From: Henricia sp. BOLD:AAB3569 | Lineage: Eukaryota > Echinodermata > Asteroidea > Spinulosida > Echinasteridae | DNA: 64,000 nucleotides | Direction of reading: 5' to 3' | Assembly: GCA_037783545.1 (NCBI GenBank) | Contig: JBBELK010000821.1 | Location: 62,001-126,000, forward strand | Part shown: piece by piece, positions 12,201 to 23,275 of the stretch | How positions within the stretch are numbered: position 1 is the first letter of the stretch | Layout of the letters: every line of letters starts with the position of its first letter | The notes under the pieces: model-generated | The model's input: only the letters and a program-made list of their open reading frames with translations | The model's database searches: none | Told to the model about the DNA's origin: nothing | Translations under genes and position numbers: made by a program

Positions 12201-12402
12201 TGAGATCTTGTTACGAATGACCAAAGGCGTCGAGTACATCAAAGTCATCCTGAAGGATGGCCGAATGCAGGGCGTCGTTCTCATTGGAGACACTGACTTG
12301 GAGGAAACGTTTGAGAATTTAATCCTGAATGGGATGGATCTGAGTTGCTATGGAGAGGACCTGCTAGATCCAGGAATAGATATTGAAGATTATTTTGACT
12401 GA
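9207..12402 (+). CDS. PYROXD1: PYROXD1, pyridine nucleotide-disulfide oxidoreductase, 4 exons, 491 aa
   Basis: Model: join(9207..9371, 10197..10674, 11296..11417, 11692..12402), 1476 nt, GT-AG introns, phases 0, 1, 0. Residues 13-22 give the FAD-binding VVVGGGIAG; residues 151-159 give the NAD(P)-binding VIVGNGGIA; the C-terminal part has the second FAD motif (DIYAAGD), [17 protein letters not shown] and the conserved end [17 protein letters not shown]. The human protein is 500 residues, so this is full length. The family is a nuclear and cytosolic flavoprotein reductase that protects the tRNA ligase complex from oxidation. Introns carry a long G/T tract (intron 1) and MITE copies (intron 2). 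Ashwin is also linked to the tRNA ligase complex, which makes the head-to-head pairing noteworthy. Confidence 0.95.
9657..9796. repeat. Low-complexity (GGGGGGT)n tract in PYROXD1 intron 1
   Basis: About 130 bp of G runs separated by single T residues. Proline- or glycine-rich ORFs on both strands here are artefacts of the repeat. Confidence 0.9.
11003..11145. mobile_element. MITE family 3, copy 2
   Basis: It starts ATAGACCATTTGCACAGGCGGCCAT and ends in ATGGCCACCAGTGCATAGG; its middle includes GTCACATCATT as in the other copies. It lies in PYROXD1 intron 2. Confidence 0.7.
11166..11241. mobile_element. MITE family 1, half copy
   Basis: Only the right arm (GGAGCTGCGTATTTCGTGGC to GAGCCTGTGCCTTTAA) is left, in PYROXD1 intron 2, so this copy can no longer form the hairpin. 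Confidence 0.8.
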
Positions 12403-13032
12403 TGGAAAGTGCCCTTAAGATAATATTTAGCAATCTATGAAATAAACGTTTACTTTGTAAAACAATCTGGAAATCAAAATCATTAATTTTTCTGTGAGAA
12501 GCATCTAGTGTTAATTTAATGGAAAAACACTAATTTTAACTCATTGAAATTCATTTGAGCTAAGTCATCAATAAAAGCTGTACATCTACTTTGAACATGG
12601 TTTCAATAAAGCAAGGTTTTCCATAGATTAGAACAAGTTCCTGAATTATTTTAACCAAACATGGAATAAGGCACCATGATACCAAATATTGCATTTTTTA
12701 CATTATTTTAACACATTATTTTAACACATGTACTTATACTAGTGAAAATTCTAAACAAACTTTTCAGGCACATAAGATTTGCAGTGGCCAGATTAAGTGC
12801 ATTCTATTTTTAAATTGTTTGGAAATGAAGTTAAGTCTATTAATTATTGAAGTTTTAGCCCTTGGGGAAACAGCATTTGTTGTTAAATAAATGGTCCTGA
12901 AGATTTAAACTGAGAGTGATTGTATTTTCATTCCAAAAATCTAAAGTTGCTGTGGTACGGCCGTTCCCCCCTCCCACAGCAAAATGTGGCATTTAAACCT
13001 GAGCTAGAGTTTAGAATAAAGTAGTTTTGGGG
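12403..13032. other. Convergent 3' intergenic region PYROXD1 / IRAK1BP1
   Basis: Both genes end here, 630 bp apart. Apart from AT-rich sequence and AATAAA motifs I see nothing coding. Confidence 0.6.
12441..12610 (+). terminator. Candidate polyadenylation signals of PYROXD1
   Basis: AATAAA occurs at 12441, 12570 and 12605, that is 39 to 203 bp past the stop codon. Any may be used. Confidence 0.5.
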
Positions 13033-14938
13033 TCATGATTTCAACTGTTTTCCCTTCTCACGTGATACAAGTTCAAACTGTGCGAAGACCTTTGTGGTGA
13101 CCATGATCGTGGCATTGGCAATGCGTTGCTGGAACGTGATTGGTCCATCATGGCCATTAGATGAATCCCGTGTCGTTCCTTCAGACTCTGTAGTTTCCTC
13201 TTCTCTGATGGTCAATGGTCGTCCTAGAGCCTGGCGTAGCAATCGGACTACCTCTAGAGCTTTCTGCTTGGCATTGTGTACTGCGTTCAGACAAGCCTGT
13301 CTCCTGTTAGTCAAATAGCATAGAAAGCTTTACTCCACATTTTCTCACTCAAAAGTAGTAAATGGCTACCTCGACAAGATTATACCATAACAGAGACTTA
13401 GGACCTTTCTTACGACCTACAAATAAACTTTGTAAAAATGCACCACATACCCTGCACCTCCCAGTCCAAGTAGCTTCAAAAGATTGTATTACAAAGGGAA
13501 GTTGTACGGTTCAGGAACCAGTCGATGGGCAACAAAGCATGCACACTAACTTGAATAAGATAATTTTGGAGTTACAGGGTATTCTGCAATTGCTCAAAAA
13601 ATTAGTCTTAAAAAATATGAGGGAACATCTCAATATCACTTTGGGACAAAATTTCTAACTTGTCCCATATCATCATCATCATCATATGTTCTGCGCATGG
13701 AGTGCCATGCAGGGGTGACAGTGTACATGATATTGTACTGCGAGGCAAATAGGTATAAATGCCACTAATTCTTCATATGACACCCTAAAAAAGTGTAAAT
13801 ACGGTGAGGAAACATGAATCTAGCAGTGAGAAAATTTTCTTTGAAAACACTTAGAAATTTTATGTCATAGACTTAGTACATGGAGTCTCAACTGGGGAGG
13901 ATGTATGGTATTTTTTCCCAAGTTTATCAAAAAGAGAGATTTTTAAGGGACAGGTATGCGGTATTGCCATTGTATTCCAATAGCTCACCTAACTGCCTCT
14001 AACCCCGCGGCGCTGTGGTAGAAGTGTGGAGGATGTAGCTTGACTGATTCATCCAGCTTTTCCACAAGGAAATTACAGACGGATTGACACTTGGTGAAGT
14101 CCACAAACACGATCGTAATCTCGGCTTCCATGCAATACAAACTCTCCTCTCGTTGAATGAATTTACTGATGGTTACATCGCCTTCCTGTAACAAGTTTAC
14201 ACATTGAGAAATTTACATATTACGGAAAAAAACATGCAAAATGTTTAAACATGTTAAAGGAAAGTGATTTAGGAATGAAAACAGTAAACCCTTTCACGGT
14301 TATCGACGCCATCTTGTTCACGGGGCACTTCGAACACGCGTTGCCATGTGTGTGCACGCATCGTAGCTAATGCACAGTGACCTAACAATGCATTCGTATA
14401 CGATCCGCGCACGCACACAGCAACGCGTGTTCGAAGTGTCCCGTGAACAAGATGCCGTGAAAGGGTTTATTTAACAATCTCTTTAAAATATGTAGACTTT
14501 TCAGACTTTTTCAGCCCTTACCTGGCTATAGACTTAACACACGCCATCTCAGTAGCGACCAGTTAACAGAATTACCAAATCTTTAAATGTTTATATTTTT
14601 GTAGGCCTACTTTCTTTCGATGAAATCTGCACTAAACTTCTGAATTCTTACCGAATTAATATTGGATAACCCACCTTAACATTGTGCGTATGAAGCGTCT
14701 GTATGATGTAATCAAGTCGTCTCGTCGTGCTTGTCTTAGCATCAGCAATCGATTCCTTCGTGCTGGTGACCAGCACACGAACCACGGCGCGGTCCGGGGG
14801 TCGAGTCGCTTCTCCCGTTGAAGAAACTTGAATTTCACGGAGTAACTTCTGGCTTTTTACTGCAGCGCCCTGGCATTGTTTGGCCTCGTCTGCTCGTGGG
14901 CAGAATGAGGCAAATACCTGGGACGGTTTGAGATCCAT
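13033..14938 (-). CDS. IRAK1BP1: IRAK1BP1 homolog (SIMPL domain), 3 exons, 243 aa
   Basis: Model: complement of join(13033..13303, 13989..14185, 14675..14938), 732 nt, phases 0 and 2. The SIMPL-domain signature is clear: REIQVSSTGEA, then RRLDYIIQTL, YCMEAEITIVFVDF, NFLVEKLD, PPHFYHSA, RRQACLNAVHNA, LGRPLxIxEEE. The human protein is 260 residues. In mammals it binds IRAK1 and modulates NF-kB p65 signalling. I chose the ATG at 14936-14938 (MDLKPSQVF) because it aligns with the human start; the frame is open upstream but without another ATG. An innate-immunity adaptor close to an Ig receptor cluster may be chance. Confidence 0.9.
14285..14469. mobile_element. Palindromic MITE, family 2 (TAAACCCTTTCACGG), copy 1
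   Basis: Arms TAAACCCTTTCACGGTTATC and CCGTGAAAGGGTTTA, with ACACGCGTTGCC / CAACGCGTGTTCGAAGTG inside. It lies in IRAK1BP1 intron 1. A second copy sits at 57851-58046. Confidence 0.85.
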
Positions 14939-15183
14939 TTTAACTTCGTCTGGCGAGTTTTTCGGTTTTAATAGTCTTCTTTTTGAACTTCGATTCAACA
15001 GCTTGCTCACACTACACGTGTCCCATTTTGTTTGCAAAATGGAACACAAAAATGGCGCGCCTTCGCTTCGTCTTATGGACGCATGAGGGCGCTATCACAA
15101 AATAATGGATGGTCCTGGCCGATTTCGAAACGAGAGGTTTCGGCTTTAGATTTGGTCTTTTTGATTTAAGTGCCTTTCTATTA

Positions 15184-15493
15184 CTGAGCAAGTTCGGGTG
15201 GGCGACTAGACTTAACCATAGTCGATATGGGCAGTGCGGGCGACTATAGTTAACTAGACTAACCTACCCCCGGGGCTTGGTTCCTCTAGTCAGACTAGCT
15301 AGTCAAACCACGCAGCGTTCGAGTGACATCTAGTTCGAATATGGTTAGTCTGGTTAACTATATTCGCCCGCCCGAACTTGCTCTATATGTCACCCGAACG
15401 CTGCGTGGTTTGACTAGCTAATCTGACTAGAGGAACCAAGCCCCGGGGGTAGGTTAGTCTAGTTAACTATAGTCGCCCACCCGAACTTGCTCA
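15184..15493. mobile_element. Foldback element with nested inverted arms
   Basis: Outer ends read GAGCAAGTTCGGG and CCCGAACTTGCTC. A long inner block (GTTAACTAGACTAACCTACC to CACGCAGCGTTCG, 15248-15322) returns inverted at 15400-15470. A third CCCGAACTTGCTC occurs at 15370, so the element looks like one hairpin partly duplicated into another. Confidence 0.8.
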
Positions 15494-15631
15494 CTGTGTA
15501 GGAAATTCACTGTGAGATGGTCTTGTATAATTACTCAAATTTATTCTAAAATTAGCATACATTTATCTTATGATTTATTTGAAACAATAGGTATGCAATA
15601 TTTAACATTTCAACACCAGTAACAATCAAGT

Positions 15632-15745
15632 TGAGGAGTGCAAATTTCCTATTTTTTTCCCATGGATAGTTTGGGGAGGTATTTTATGAAATTCTTGGGT
15701 TGGAATGAAACCATTTTCTGGACAAATCGGAACACGCTCCTTTAA
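15632..15745. mobile_element. Truncated MITE family 4 copy
   Basis: It matches the right third of 3356-3688, from GCAAATTTCCTATTTT to GCTCCTTTAA. Confidence 0.6.
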
Positions 15746-15850
15746 ATGGTGATAATTCTTGACCAATTAAAAGGCAACTGTTTTAAAACAGGAGACAGTA
15801 CCCAAGAAAGGCTGTGTTTGGTTACCTATTATTAATACAATTAAAAACAA

Positions 15851-16624
15851 TCACTTTGCCTTTTTGGCATCCCAAGTGACAGCAAGCTGCCTAGCACAAT
15901 TTAGAATCTGAACATAAAGCACTAACTTTGAAGTATACATGAAACACCATGTGAGACTAGTGAAAACTAGCGGATTAAAAAACTTGTTATAGTCCTGGAA
16001 AATTGGTTTAAAGTCCGCATAGTATGTCCAGTATCCATACACGATTCCACTCAGACCACAGACTAGGGTGCCTAGGCTCGCAAACTGAAGGAGTAGTTTC
16101 CTGTTGCGTGGAAGTGACGCCACGTAGACGAGAGAAAAGACGCAGTTTAGTAGCAGCAGGTACTGGCTGAGGTTAGGTCGAAGGTCAAAGGGCACGTGCA
16201 CTAGACGGAGGTGATCGTTGATAATGAATGCGCCTTCAGGAAGCGTCAGGAAGAGGTTCAGGTAGCTACAGATCTTCAGCTTGGATTTCAGAAGGGTGCT
16301 GCAAAAGAAAAGTACAATTGTTAGGATTACCGTCATCAAATGTTAAAAAAATCATCATTGACAACGATAAAATAAGAACCGGAGTTGAATGCAGAGATGT
16401 CTTGGGAGCAATTCTGACCAAAATAATTTCTTAGTCCTAGTTCTAAATAAATAGGCGCAGCCCCATATTATTAAGCATACTATACTAGTGTCGGAAATGG
16501 ACGTATTTCAATACGTTTTGTGTTGGCTTTCTAACCTTGCGTGGTATCTTGTTGCAACTTGCTCTCTGTGCGTAAAGTCACTGCCATCAGAACCGGCAGC
16601 TCTTGGTCCGCCACGAGATGCCAT
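15851..16624 (-). CDS. JAGN1: JAGN1 (protein jagunal homolog), 2 exons, 178 aa
   Basis: Model: complement of join(15851..16298, 16536..16624), 537 nt, phase 2. The first exon gives [17 protein letters not shown] and then THRExVAxxYHA, almost the human jagunal N-terminus (MASRAGPRAAGTDGSDF). The second exon contains four hydrophobic segments and the loop SLPRNR, equivalent to SFPRNN in human. It ends with a basic KKAK tail, as expected for ER retention. Human JAGN1 is 183 residues. The family acts in the early secretory pathway and ER organisation, and is needed for neutrophil function in mammals. Confidence 0.92.
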
Positions 16625-16803
16625 AATCTGCTACTGGCGACTTGGAGAAAGCTATGGCTATGGAACCTGTGGCCGATACTTATGCAACACGCGTACTTGA
16701 ACAAGTTTGTGTACATGTCAACGGAAGAGGGCGCTACAGATTATGGCCTTTTAAAAGCTTTCTTTTTGCAGGATAACAGGATAAAATTGAAGGTTTATGA
16801 TAA

Positions 16804-17030
16804 TTGAAAGATGAATTTAGAAACACGAGAAAATTGCAATGCTCCGACTGGGATTCGAACCCAGGTCATTGGCATACATGGCAATCAAGTAGCAAACAAA
16901 AGATTGTTGTGGCGCTCCGACGGGCCCCAGATAGCTCAGTTGGTAGAGCAATTGGCCTAGCCAAGGACCTGGGTTCAAATCCCAGTCGGGGCATTGCAAT
17001 TTTCTCGTGTTTCTAAATTCAACTTTTAAA
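16804..17030. repeat. Inverted pair of tRNA-derived SINEs
   Basis: Two copies face each other. Their outer ends are GAATTTAGAAACACGAGAAA and its complement; their inner parts are tRNA-like (plus-strand copy 16926-16993 with AGCTCAGTTGGTAGAGC and a paired CTGGG/CCCAG T arm). The anticodon stem of the plus copy does not pair, so I do not call a functional tRNA. Confidence 0.65.
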
Positions 17031-17199
17031 ATATTGCACAAAACCAGTCTCTTGTAATTTGTTTTAGAGCGATGATCTTTAAAAAATATCTTTCAATAAT
17101 CTTTGAATAAATAAAAATAAAAATGATATTTAAAAAGTTGAACAGAAGTACAAGTCCAGCAATTCCTCTGGGCTGCTTTTATAAATTGTAGCGATGGGT

Positions 17200-17440
17200 A
17201 AACAAGTACATGACTTTTGTAATAGAAATGTATTTGATGTAGGCCTACTCTGAATATTCAAGTTTGTTTAAAGTTTACCATAAGAAATTTTGTTAATTTG
17301 TGATTACATAAATGTTAGTTTTCTTGGATATATATTGAATAACAATACCAAACGTTTTTCCACGTTTCCTTAGGAATAATTTTTTTGTTGTATGCGTGAT
17401 TGCAATTATTTTACAGCAAAGCTTGGGATTACAGAATTTT
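17200..17440. repeat. Dispersed repeat shared with 35040-35330
   Basis: Blocks such as TTCTTGGATATATATTGAAT and TGCGTGATTGCAATTATTTT, then GCAAAGCTTGGGATTAC, occur in the same order and strand in both places. It has no coding signal. Confidence 0.7.
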
Positions 17441-17640
17441 GAGCGGTTCGCAGCATGTCCATCACGTGACCATTGACGTCACTGGGAGCAATGTCCTCTT
17501 CATAGAATGTCCGAATAATAAGGGAGATGCACTTTCCGTATATATTCCGTATTATACATCAAATATGTTCAATCATTATTACCCTTCACCATTGGTATTA
17601 ACAGCGGGCAGCGTAAGACACAATTCTTAATATCAGGTAC

Positions 17641-17790
17641 GGGGGCCGGGTTGTGCTATTTTAGACTTATTTCAAGTCTGATATTGTGTATCACCAATTA
17701 TGTATAAGGTATACTTTTCATACATTTGTGAAGTATGCGCGATCTCAGACGTGAAATAAGTCTAAAATGGTACAATCTGCCCTCCGTGTC
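17641..17790. repeat. Palindromic element
   Basis: ATTTTAGACTTATTTCA near 17659 returns as TGAAATAAGTCTAAAAT near 17752, and both are followed or preceded by matching GTACAA/TTGTGC. It lies in the 3' flank of IgR-A. Confidence 0.6.
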
Positions 17791-18086
17791 TGATGTCAAA
17801 GATTGTTTTCTTACGCTGCCTCCTGGTCTCAATAATATAATTGTTTAAGGTATTAATGTGCAGGATTGGCTTTGAAGGTCATTTTCAGAAATATATGGAT
17901 ACAGTGCTTTGTGTTACACACAAAACACTGAACAGACATGTTCGGACCTTTGATTTGTTTATGGATGCCAGGGGGAAAAAACAAAACAAAATAGACAAAC
18001 TTTAGACGAAAGTCTCTGTCGGTTTTCAGCTGGCAATCTCCAAAAATGATATGCATAAATTCCACTTTTCCCAGCTTTTTCCGCTT

Positions 18087-21000
18087 TTAAAAAGGGTCCA
18101 GTCTAGCTTTGCCCTTTGCCGTCTTGCCAAACTTGTCGATATCGCCGAAGTGTCGATCATTTACTACGACATCGTCGGTCGACGCCACGTACAGAACATT
18201 GTCGACAAACAAAGAGTCGTCATCTTGAACGCTTCTATCGCCAATGTCGAACTCTCCGCTCCTGTCGACATTTTCACGCGTGTCGACTTTTCCCGGTTTT
18301 CGGTCCTTTTTACTCTTTGTTTTCAAGCCGTTCTTTTCACTCTTGGCGTCCGTCTTTTTCTTGCTCTTTTTCCCCGCATTGTCGGCCATGTTCTTGTTGT
18401 CATGTTTGTCTTTCTTGTTGTCATGTTTGTCGTTCTGGTTGACGTTGTCGATCGGAGTTTCCACGGCAGTTTCATCAAGCGGTGCTGATGGGGACCCAAA
18501 GGGGCCATTGATCGGCCCAACCTCTGCATACATGCCGGTGTCGACCTGCTCGCGACAAGTACTATCTAACTTTTCATCTAAAAGAAATGTGGGAAAGTGA
18601 GTTGAATTTCCACAATCTGTATTTTAATTTCCATAGTTTATTTTTTAAGGAAAAAGAGAATCGCGAGATTGTCCAGCCGTAATATCACTCAAATCCGACA
18701 CCTTACCTTTCCCCATGCTATACACCCGAAACCCAGGGAAAAAAACATGTCCCCGTGATCCGGAGTTGGATTGCAATATAATAAAGAAAGGTAATATGTC
18801 TTACATCCTAAGACGTAGTTAACTAAGACATCATTATGTCAATTTAGTCTCGCAATAAACATTTCTGTGCCATAACTTGTATCTTGAAAGGCATGAAACT
18901 TAACTCACCTAAATTTAGATATGTGTCTTGGACTTAAAGGCACAGGCTCGTCAGCAATGCGCGCCCGCCAAATGCGTGCCACGCAATACGCAGCTCTCTA
19001 GCAAAGGCATGGAGCTGCGTGTTTCGAGCACGAATTTGGCGGGCGCGCATTGCTGACGAACCCGTGCCTTTAAGATGGTTATTATTGTAATCCACCCCCT
19101 GATTAATCTGGACTAGGACTCGAATTAGGAATCCAAACCTCAAATTGAATCTCAAATCTAAACCTCACCTTGTCTGTCACCCTCAGTCCTTACATCTTCA
19201 TCGTGCGATGCAGCACCTTCACCAAAACTGTCTGCCATTGTCTTGAGATCAGCATACGCGTAGTAATTCAGTGCTTCTTCTTGTGTGTTTTCGCTGTCAG
19301 GCTCCAAGACGTGATACAAAGGAGACATTGGCTGTCTTGAGATGGTATCATCTTCTGATCTACCTTCAGTCTCGGTATCTTTCTTCTTAGGTTTGGTAAC
19401 GCTAGCATACATTCCGGCGTCCATCTGCTCAGGAGTATCAAACTTTTCATCTATAAGAATAAATGAAATGTGTATTCTACAATAATCATGTATATTTTCC
19501 ATCTTTGTTTTTATAAAATGAATCTAGAGATTGTTAGGCCGTAATCACTGCGATCTCAATCAACCCAATTATTATTATTTTTCTCAATCAACCCAAAAAC
19601 TCTGTTTGCTAGGATAGGGCAACAATTTGTGTGTAAAAAAGCTATATTAGGGCGACACGCTCAATAGGGCGACAATTTGGTGTCGCCCTAATATTTTTGA
19701 GATTAAAAACAATTTTTTTAGGTCAAAAACAATTTTTTTTTAAATCGAGAAACATTTTTATTAGGTCTAGAACCGTCTCTCTTAGGTCTGTAACCATTTT
19801 TGGAAGCTTCGGGTAGAGAAATTTGGTGTCATTTTGAGTGATTCTTGCCTGATTTTTCGGTGGTCCCCGCGGGGAAAGGCTTCCCGAATTGTCGCCCTAT
19901 TGCCGCATCCAGAGTTCTTACAATTATTTTTGTCATTAAGGCAGCAACGCTATTTCCAAAAATAGCAGCTGGCCTTTCTGATGAAGTGGTTTTCTGTCTT
20001 ATATATCAGAAAAACCACAAAGAACTCGGTAAAAAAGCACACCACCAATTCTTTCAGAATGATACCAAAATACGAAACGCGATTGGCTAACCCACTCATA
20101 CCCATGCACCCTCGACGCTCCTTACGCCTCAGTAACCTTGTACGTGTACCCCCAAAAACCAGAGGAAAGAACAGGCCCTCACGATCCTGAAAATTTCATG
20201 TATAAAACCCAAGGCCGATCCCAAATCTGAGCATTAAGTTACCTTGTCTGTCATCCCCTGTCGAAACATCGTCATTATCATCATCCGATATAGCATCTTC
20301 TGCTATTGGTTTGGTAACGGCAGCATACGCGTAGTCGTAACTCCTTGCTTCTTGTTGACTCTCACTATCTGGCTCCAAGACGTGGTACACGGAAGACAGT
20401 GGCTGTCTTGAGATAATGCCATCTTCACCTGTGTCTTCGTCTGTTTCTTCATCTGTGTCTTCCTTCTTACGTTTGATAACGCTAGCGTATGCATTGGCGT
20501 TATCATTTGCTTCATCTACAGGCGTGTCGTGGCTCTCTGGCTCCATCACGTGATACACTGGTGATTGTGGTTGTCCTGGCAACGCAGCATCTTTTGATGA
20601 CGTGTTGGTGGTGGAGTGGGCGTTTGGTTCCTTCAGCGGGGCGCGGATGTCCTCGTGGAGGGTGTTGTAAATCGGCGATCTTGGTTGGGATGGGATGGCC
20701 TCTGTGTATTGGGCAGGTGTGGTTGCCTTCTGTGCCGGCATTGGTCTTGTGTATTGGCGTGGAGATGGTTTACTAGCAATGGGTTTCATACCGTATGGTG
20801 GAATGATCTGATGTCGGTCTGTATCGGAAGGTGGTTGGGACGATTGTCCACTCTGTCTGAAGTCCCTCAGCGGTACGTTTTGGTATGGCCGAGATAACTG
20901 ACCACTAAAGTGACCCCCCTCTCTCATGATCTCGTGGTCAGTAGAGGCAGCGGTGTGTCCGTGATTTTCGTACGCATTGGCCATCGAAGCTTGGGTTTCA

Positions 21001-21851
21001 ATGTCCGTCGAGTTCATTTCAGCAGACAGTCTAAAATTGGTAAACGCTGGCTCAGTGTTTTCACGGCTTCTCTTTGATTTTCTTCGTGACCACAGAAGGC
21101 ACGCAATGATGATTAGTAGGATGATTATGACAGCACCACAAGCACCTGCTGCAGCCGCTATTACTGTGATGTTTAGAGGGGAGTCTGCAGCGGGGGCCTC
21201 GGTAGTTGTGATCGGATCTGGTATGGTGGCGACAACGGTAGATTTCGGCGTGGGACTGGAATCGGAGGTTTCAAAAGTAGCAAGGACTTGTGATGTTGAG
21301 CTTGCGTCCTGATCACTGCGTGTAGAATAAAAACCCGTGACTCCATTTCGGGATGTGTCCGAACTCGTCAACACAACTTCTTCCGTCGCTGAATCGATAG
21401 GGGTAGTATGTAGCGAGGTTGTGGGAGGAATCACTGTCACGCGTATATTACCTGAACTGCTTCCTCCATTACGTTTTAAAGCAGCACAGTTAAAGGTGGC
21501 ATTATCCTCGATGTTGCTTCTGTGAATCGTTAGGCTCGTGGTTGCATCGTTATTTGCACCCATTTTATATCGTATAGTCCCTCTGTTGTCTGTAGTGTTA
21601 ATTAGCTGACATACAATCACATCACTTACACAGCTTGAAATATCCAATGAACCGGCTAATAAAACCATCCCACGGTACCAACGAATACCGGACAAAACAT
21701 TAGCAGGAATTATGTCCGTTATGAGACACGTCAGAGTAAACGGCTGGCCGCTTTGAACAGTCACTGATTCGTTTCTTGGTGTTACAGTAATTGACACCGA
21801 TGTCGACACTACTGAAGACAACAGAACAAAAATAACGGCCAAAGAATGCAT
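18087..21851 (-). CDS. IgR-A: one-Ig type I receptor with long tyrosine-rich tail, 793 aa
   Basis: Model: complement of join(18087..18577, 19169..19450, 20243..21851), 2382 nt; both introns GT-AG, phase 1. Residues 1-20 are a signal peptide. Residues 21-141 form one V-like Ig domain: C42 (TLTC), W58 (IRWYR), C122 (DNATFNC), plus an extra C74/C81 pair. A Thr/Ser/Pro stalk follows, then a membrane segment (about 228-254) and a basic stop. The tail has many tyrosine motifs: YENH, YQNV, YNTL, YHVM, YHVL (twice), YASV (twice), YADL, YAEV; these fit SH2 docking or ITIM-like sites. Exon 2 duplicates the end of exon 1, and exon 3 begins with the same DEKxD..GMYA sequence, so the tail grew by exon duplication. 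The last exon ends lysine-rich. The ligand is unknown. The ORF extends 33 nt upstream but only with a TTG; I use the ATG before the hydrophobic stretch. Confidence 0.72.
18934..19073. mobile_element. MITE family 1, copy in IgR-A intron 2
   Basis: Full palindrome, TTAAAGGCACAGG to CCGTGCCTTTAA, with TTAA ends and GGAGCTGCGT arms. Confidence 0.85.
19560..19920. repeat. Repeat with GGGCGACA/TGTCGCCC pairs in IgR-A intron 1
   Basis: TTAGGGCGAC and AATAGGGCGACAATT are matched by GTCGCCCTAATA and AATTGTCGCCCTATT nearby, with several AAAAACAATTTTTT blocks. It looks like a degenerate inverted-repeat element. Confidence 0.45.
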
Positions 21852-23000
21852 TATTCTTGTTAGCGTGTCTTGATGTTTTCTCAAAGCTGTTGCAAATTCG
21901 CTTTTGGCGAAAATTTATATATACAGTGTAGGAAGTAAACAATTCAACTTGAGAGGTCAACGCAGTGGTCGGACATCAATTCCGAGGCGGAAAATTCCCA
22001 TCTCTTAAACGACACTGACGTTATCATGACTTCCTTGCTCTATGCTTACGACGACGACAAATAAATAGTTGCCAATGGATTTTCTCTCGCAGATGTTGTA
22101 TAGGTTACAGTGTGTCGAAAATCCAAAGTGTAATTTCCGCAATGAACTTAACTGGTTTGTAGAAGATAATGCACAAACTTGTCATGTCTCTCACCAGAAG
22201 ATTCAGGATTAAGATACCTCCAAGCAAATGTGGACGTAAGGCAATTTGTACGAACTGCAGTGAGAAAGTGTCGATATGATTACAACATTTGGTGCTATAG
22301 GTTTTACAAGCGCTGATTTCATGTTGTGCTGGCAATATATGTGTAATTTCCTGGTTCCGTTCATGACCCGTGTTTGTCGCAAATCCGCGAAGCCATAACA
22401 AAAAGCTTAAAAAGGTGAATTTGAATAAGAATAAACTCCCTATTTTGAAGAAAGCCACAATAGCAGTAACTCGACAAGGAATCGGGTATTCCCCTCACAT
22501 TTCCAGGCCGCGACTGCATCCATTGTGCAAGATTCATACGCTCTGCCGCCCCCATAATAAATATTCAATAGCTTCACAATTTGCCTAAATTTATTTATGT
22601 TTCTTTATGTCTCTTTAATACTCCGATTATATTTGTTTTGATATTCACTCGGTTAATCAAACAATTTTGCAAAATGCTATCAATTAAGCTATCATTAGTA
22701 CGACGGACTGAAACAAATATAAAGCACATATAAACTGTACAAACAACTAAACAAAAACACACACTCTCGAGAATTAAAGGGGTATCCTTCTTTTCGAGCA
22801 ACTTCACGCACGGCAAACCTTTTAGTCAAATCGCTTTTGTACAGATTCTGATGAATTTATAACCGCCAACGATAGAGGGCCTACTTAGCACGTCATGCAG
22901 ATGTCCGATCATTCCCGGTTTGTCGAGCTGGAATTTGGAACAAGACTGAAATTAGGCGTGGATCGAGTGTTCGTTTACAAATTTATGTAAACAAATATTT
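21852..23000. repeat. Duplicated 5' flank, copy of IgR-A
   Basis: About 1.1 kb from the IgR-A start codon outward is almost base-identical to the flanks of IgR-C (27659-28800) and, in two blocks, IgR-D (30765-31340 and 31615-32160). Small ORFs inside it (for example 22105-22458) are shared only because the DNA is. Confidence 0.85.
21905..21925 (-). promoter_or_regulatory. TATA-like core promoter of IgR-A
   Basis: TATATATAAATT on the minus strand lies about 60 bp upstream of the IgR-A start codon. The identical motif is present at IgR-C (about 27720) and IgR-D (about 30827), is altered in IgR-B (about 24965), and is deleted in IgR-E. Confidence 0.5.
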
Positions 23001-23275
23001 GTTTAATATTTACACAAACAGAATATAAAACTGTAAGTAGTCATAAGAAGTATTGGAAAACCTTACACAAAGTGTGTCCCTTATGTCGTGTCCATTTTGA
23101 TATCTATAGACAATAATGTATACAGTTGACTCCCGTTATAAAGAACACCATTGCTATAATATTCGTTTAAGAAGGAAAAGTCCAACAAAAGCTCGTTTTC
23201 CATCAGTATGATTATGAGGTTCTTCTGGGTTCTTGCGAAGTAATTTGGAAGTCCCCAGGACCATCTTAGCAAAAC

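Larger units (their letters stand above)
14939..15850. other. Intergenic region IRAK1BP1 / JAGN1
   Basis: It contains the promoter of IRAK1BP1, the foldback element at 15184-15493 and a truncated family 4 MITE. No coding exon is visible. Confidence 0.6.

Noticed and set aside
13676-13690. Short CAT repeat as possible regulatory site
   Set aside because: A five-unit trinucleotide run in an intron; nothing else supports a function.
16926-16993. tRNA gene on the plus strand
   Set aside because: D and T arms look right, but the anticodon stem does not pair and the same sequence is embedded in a repeated SINE tail.
18051-18600. Plus-strand ORFs rich in Phe/Leu/Ser opposite the last IgR-A exon
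   Set aside because: They are the antisense of the Asp/Lys-rich minus-strand tail exon, which has splice sites in phase with exon 2.
20489-20897. Plus-strand ORFs of 93-95 residues inside IgR-A
   Set aside because: Shadow frames of the long minus-strand exon; composition follows the reverse complement.
22105-22458. 117-residue minus ORF repeated at 27912 and 31018
   Set aside because: It lies in the duplicated 5' flank of the receptors. The copies match because the DNA is recent, and the D copy is already changed at the N-terminus; there is no independent sign of selection.
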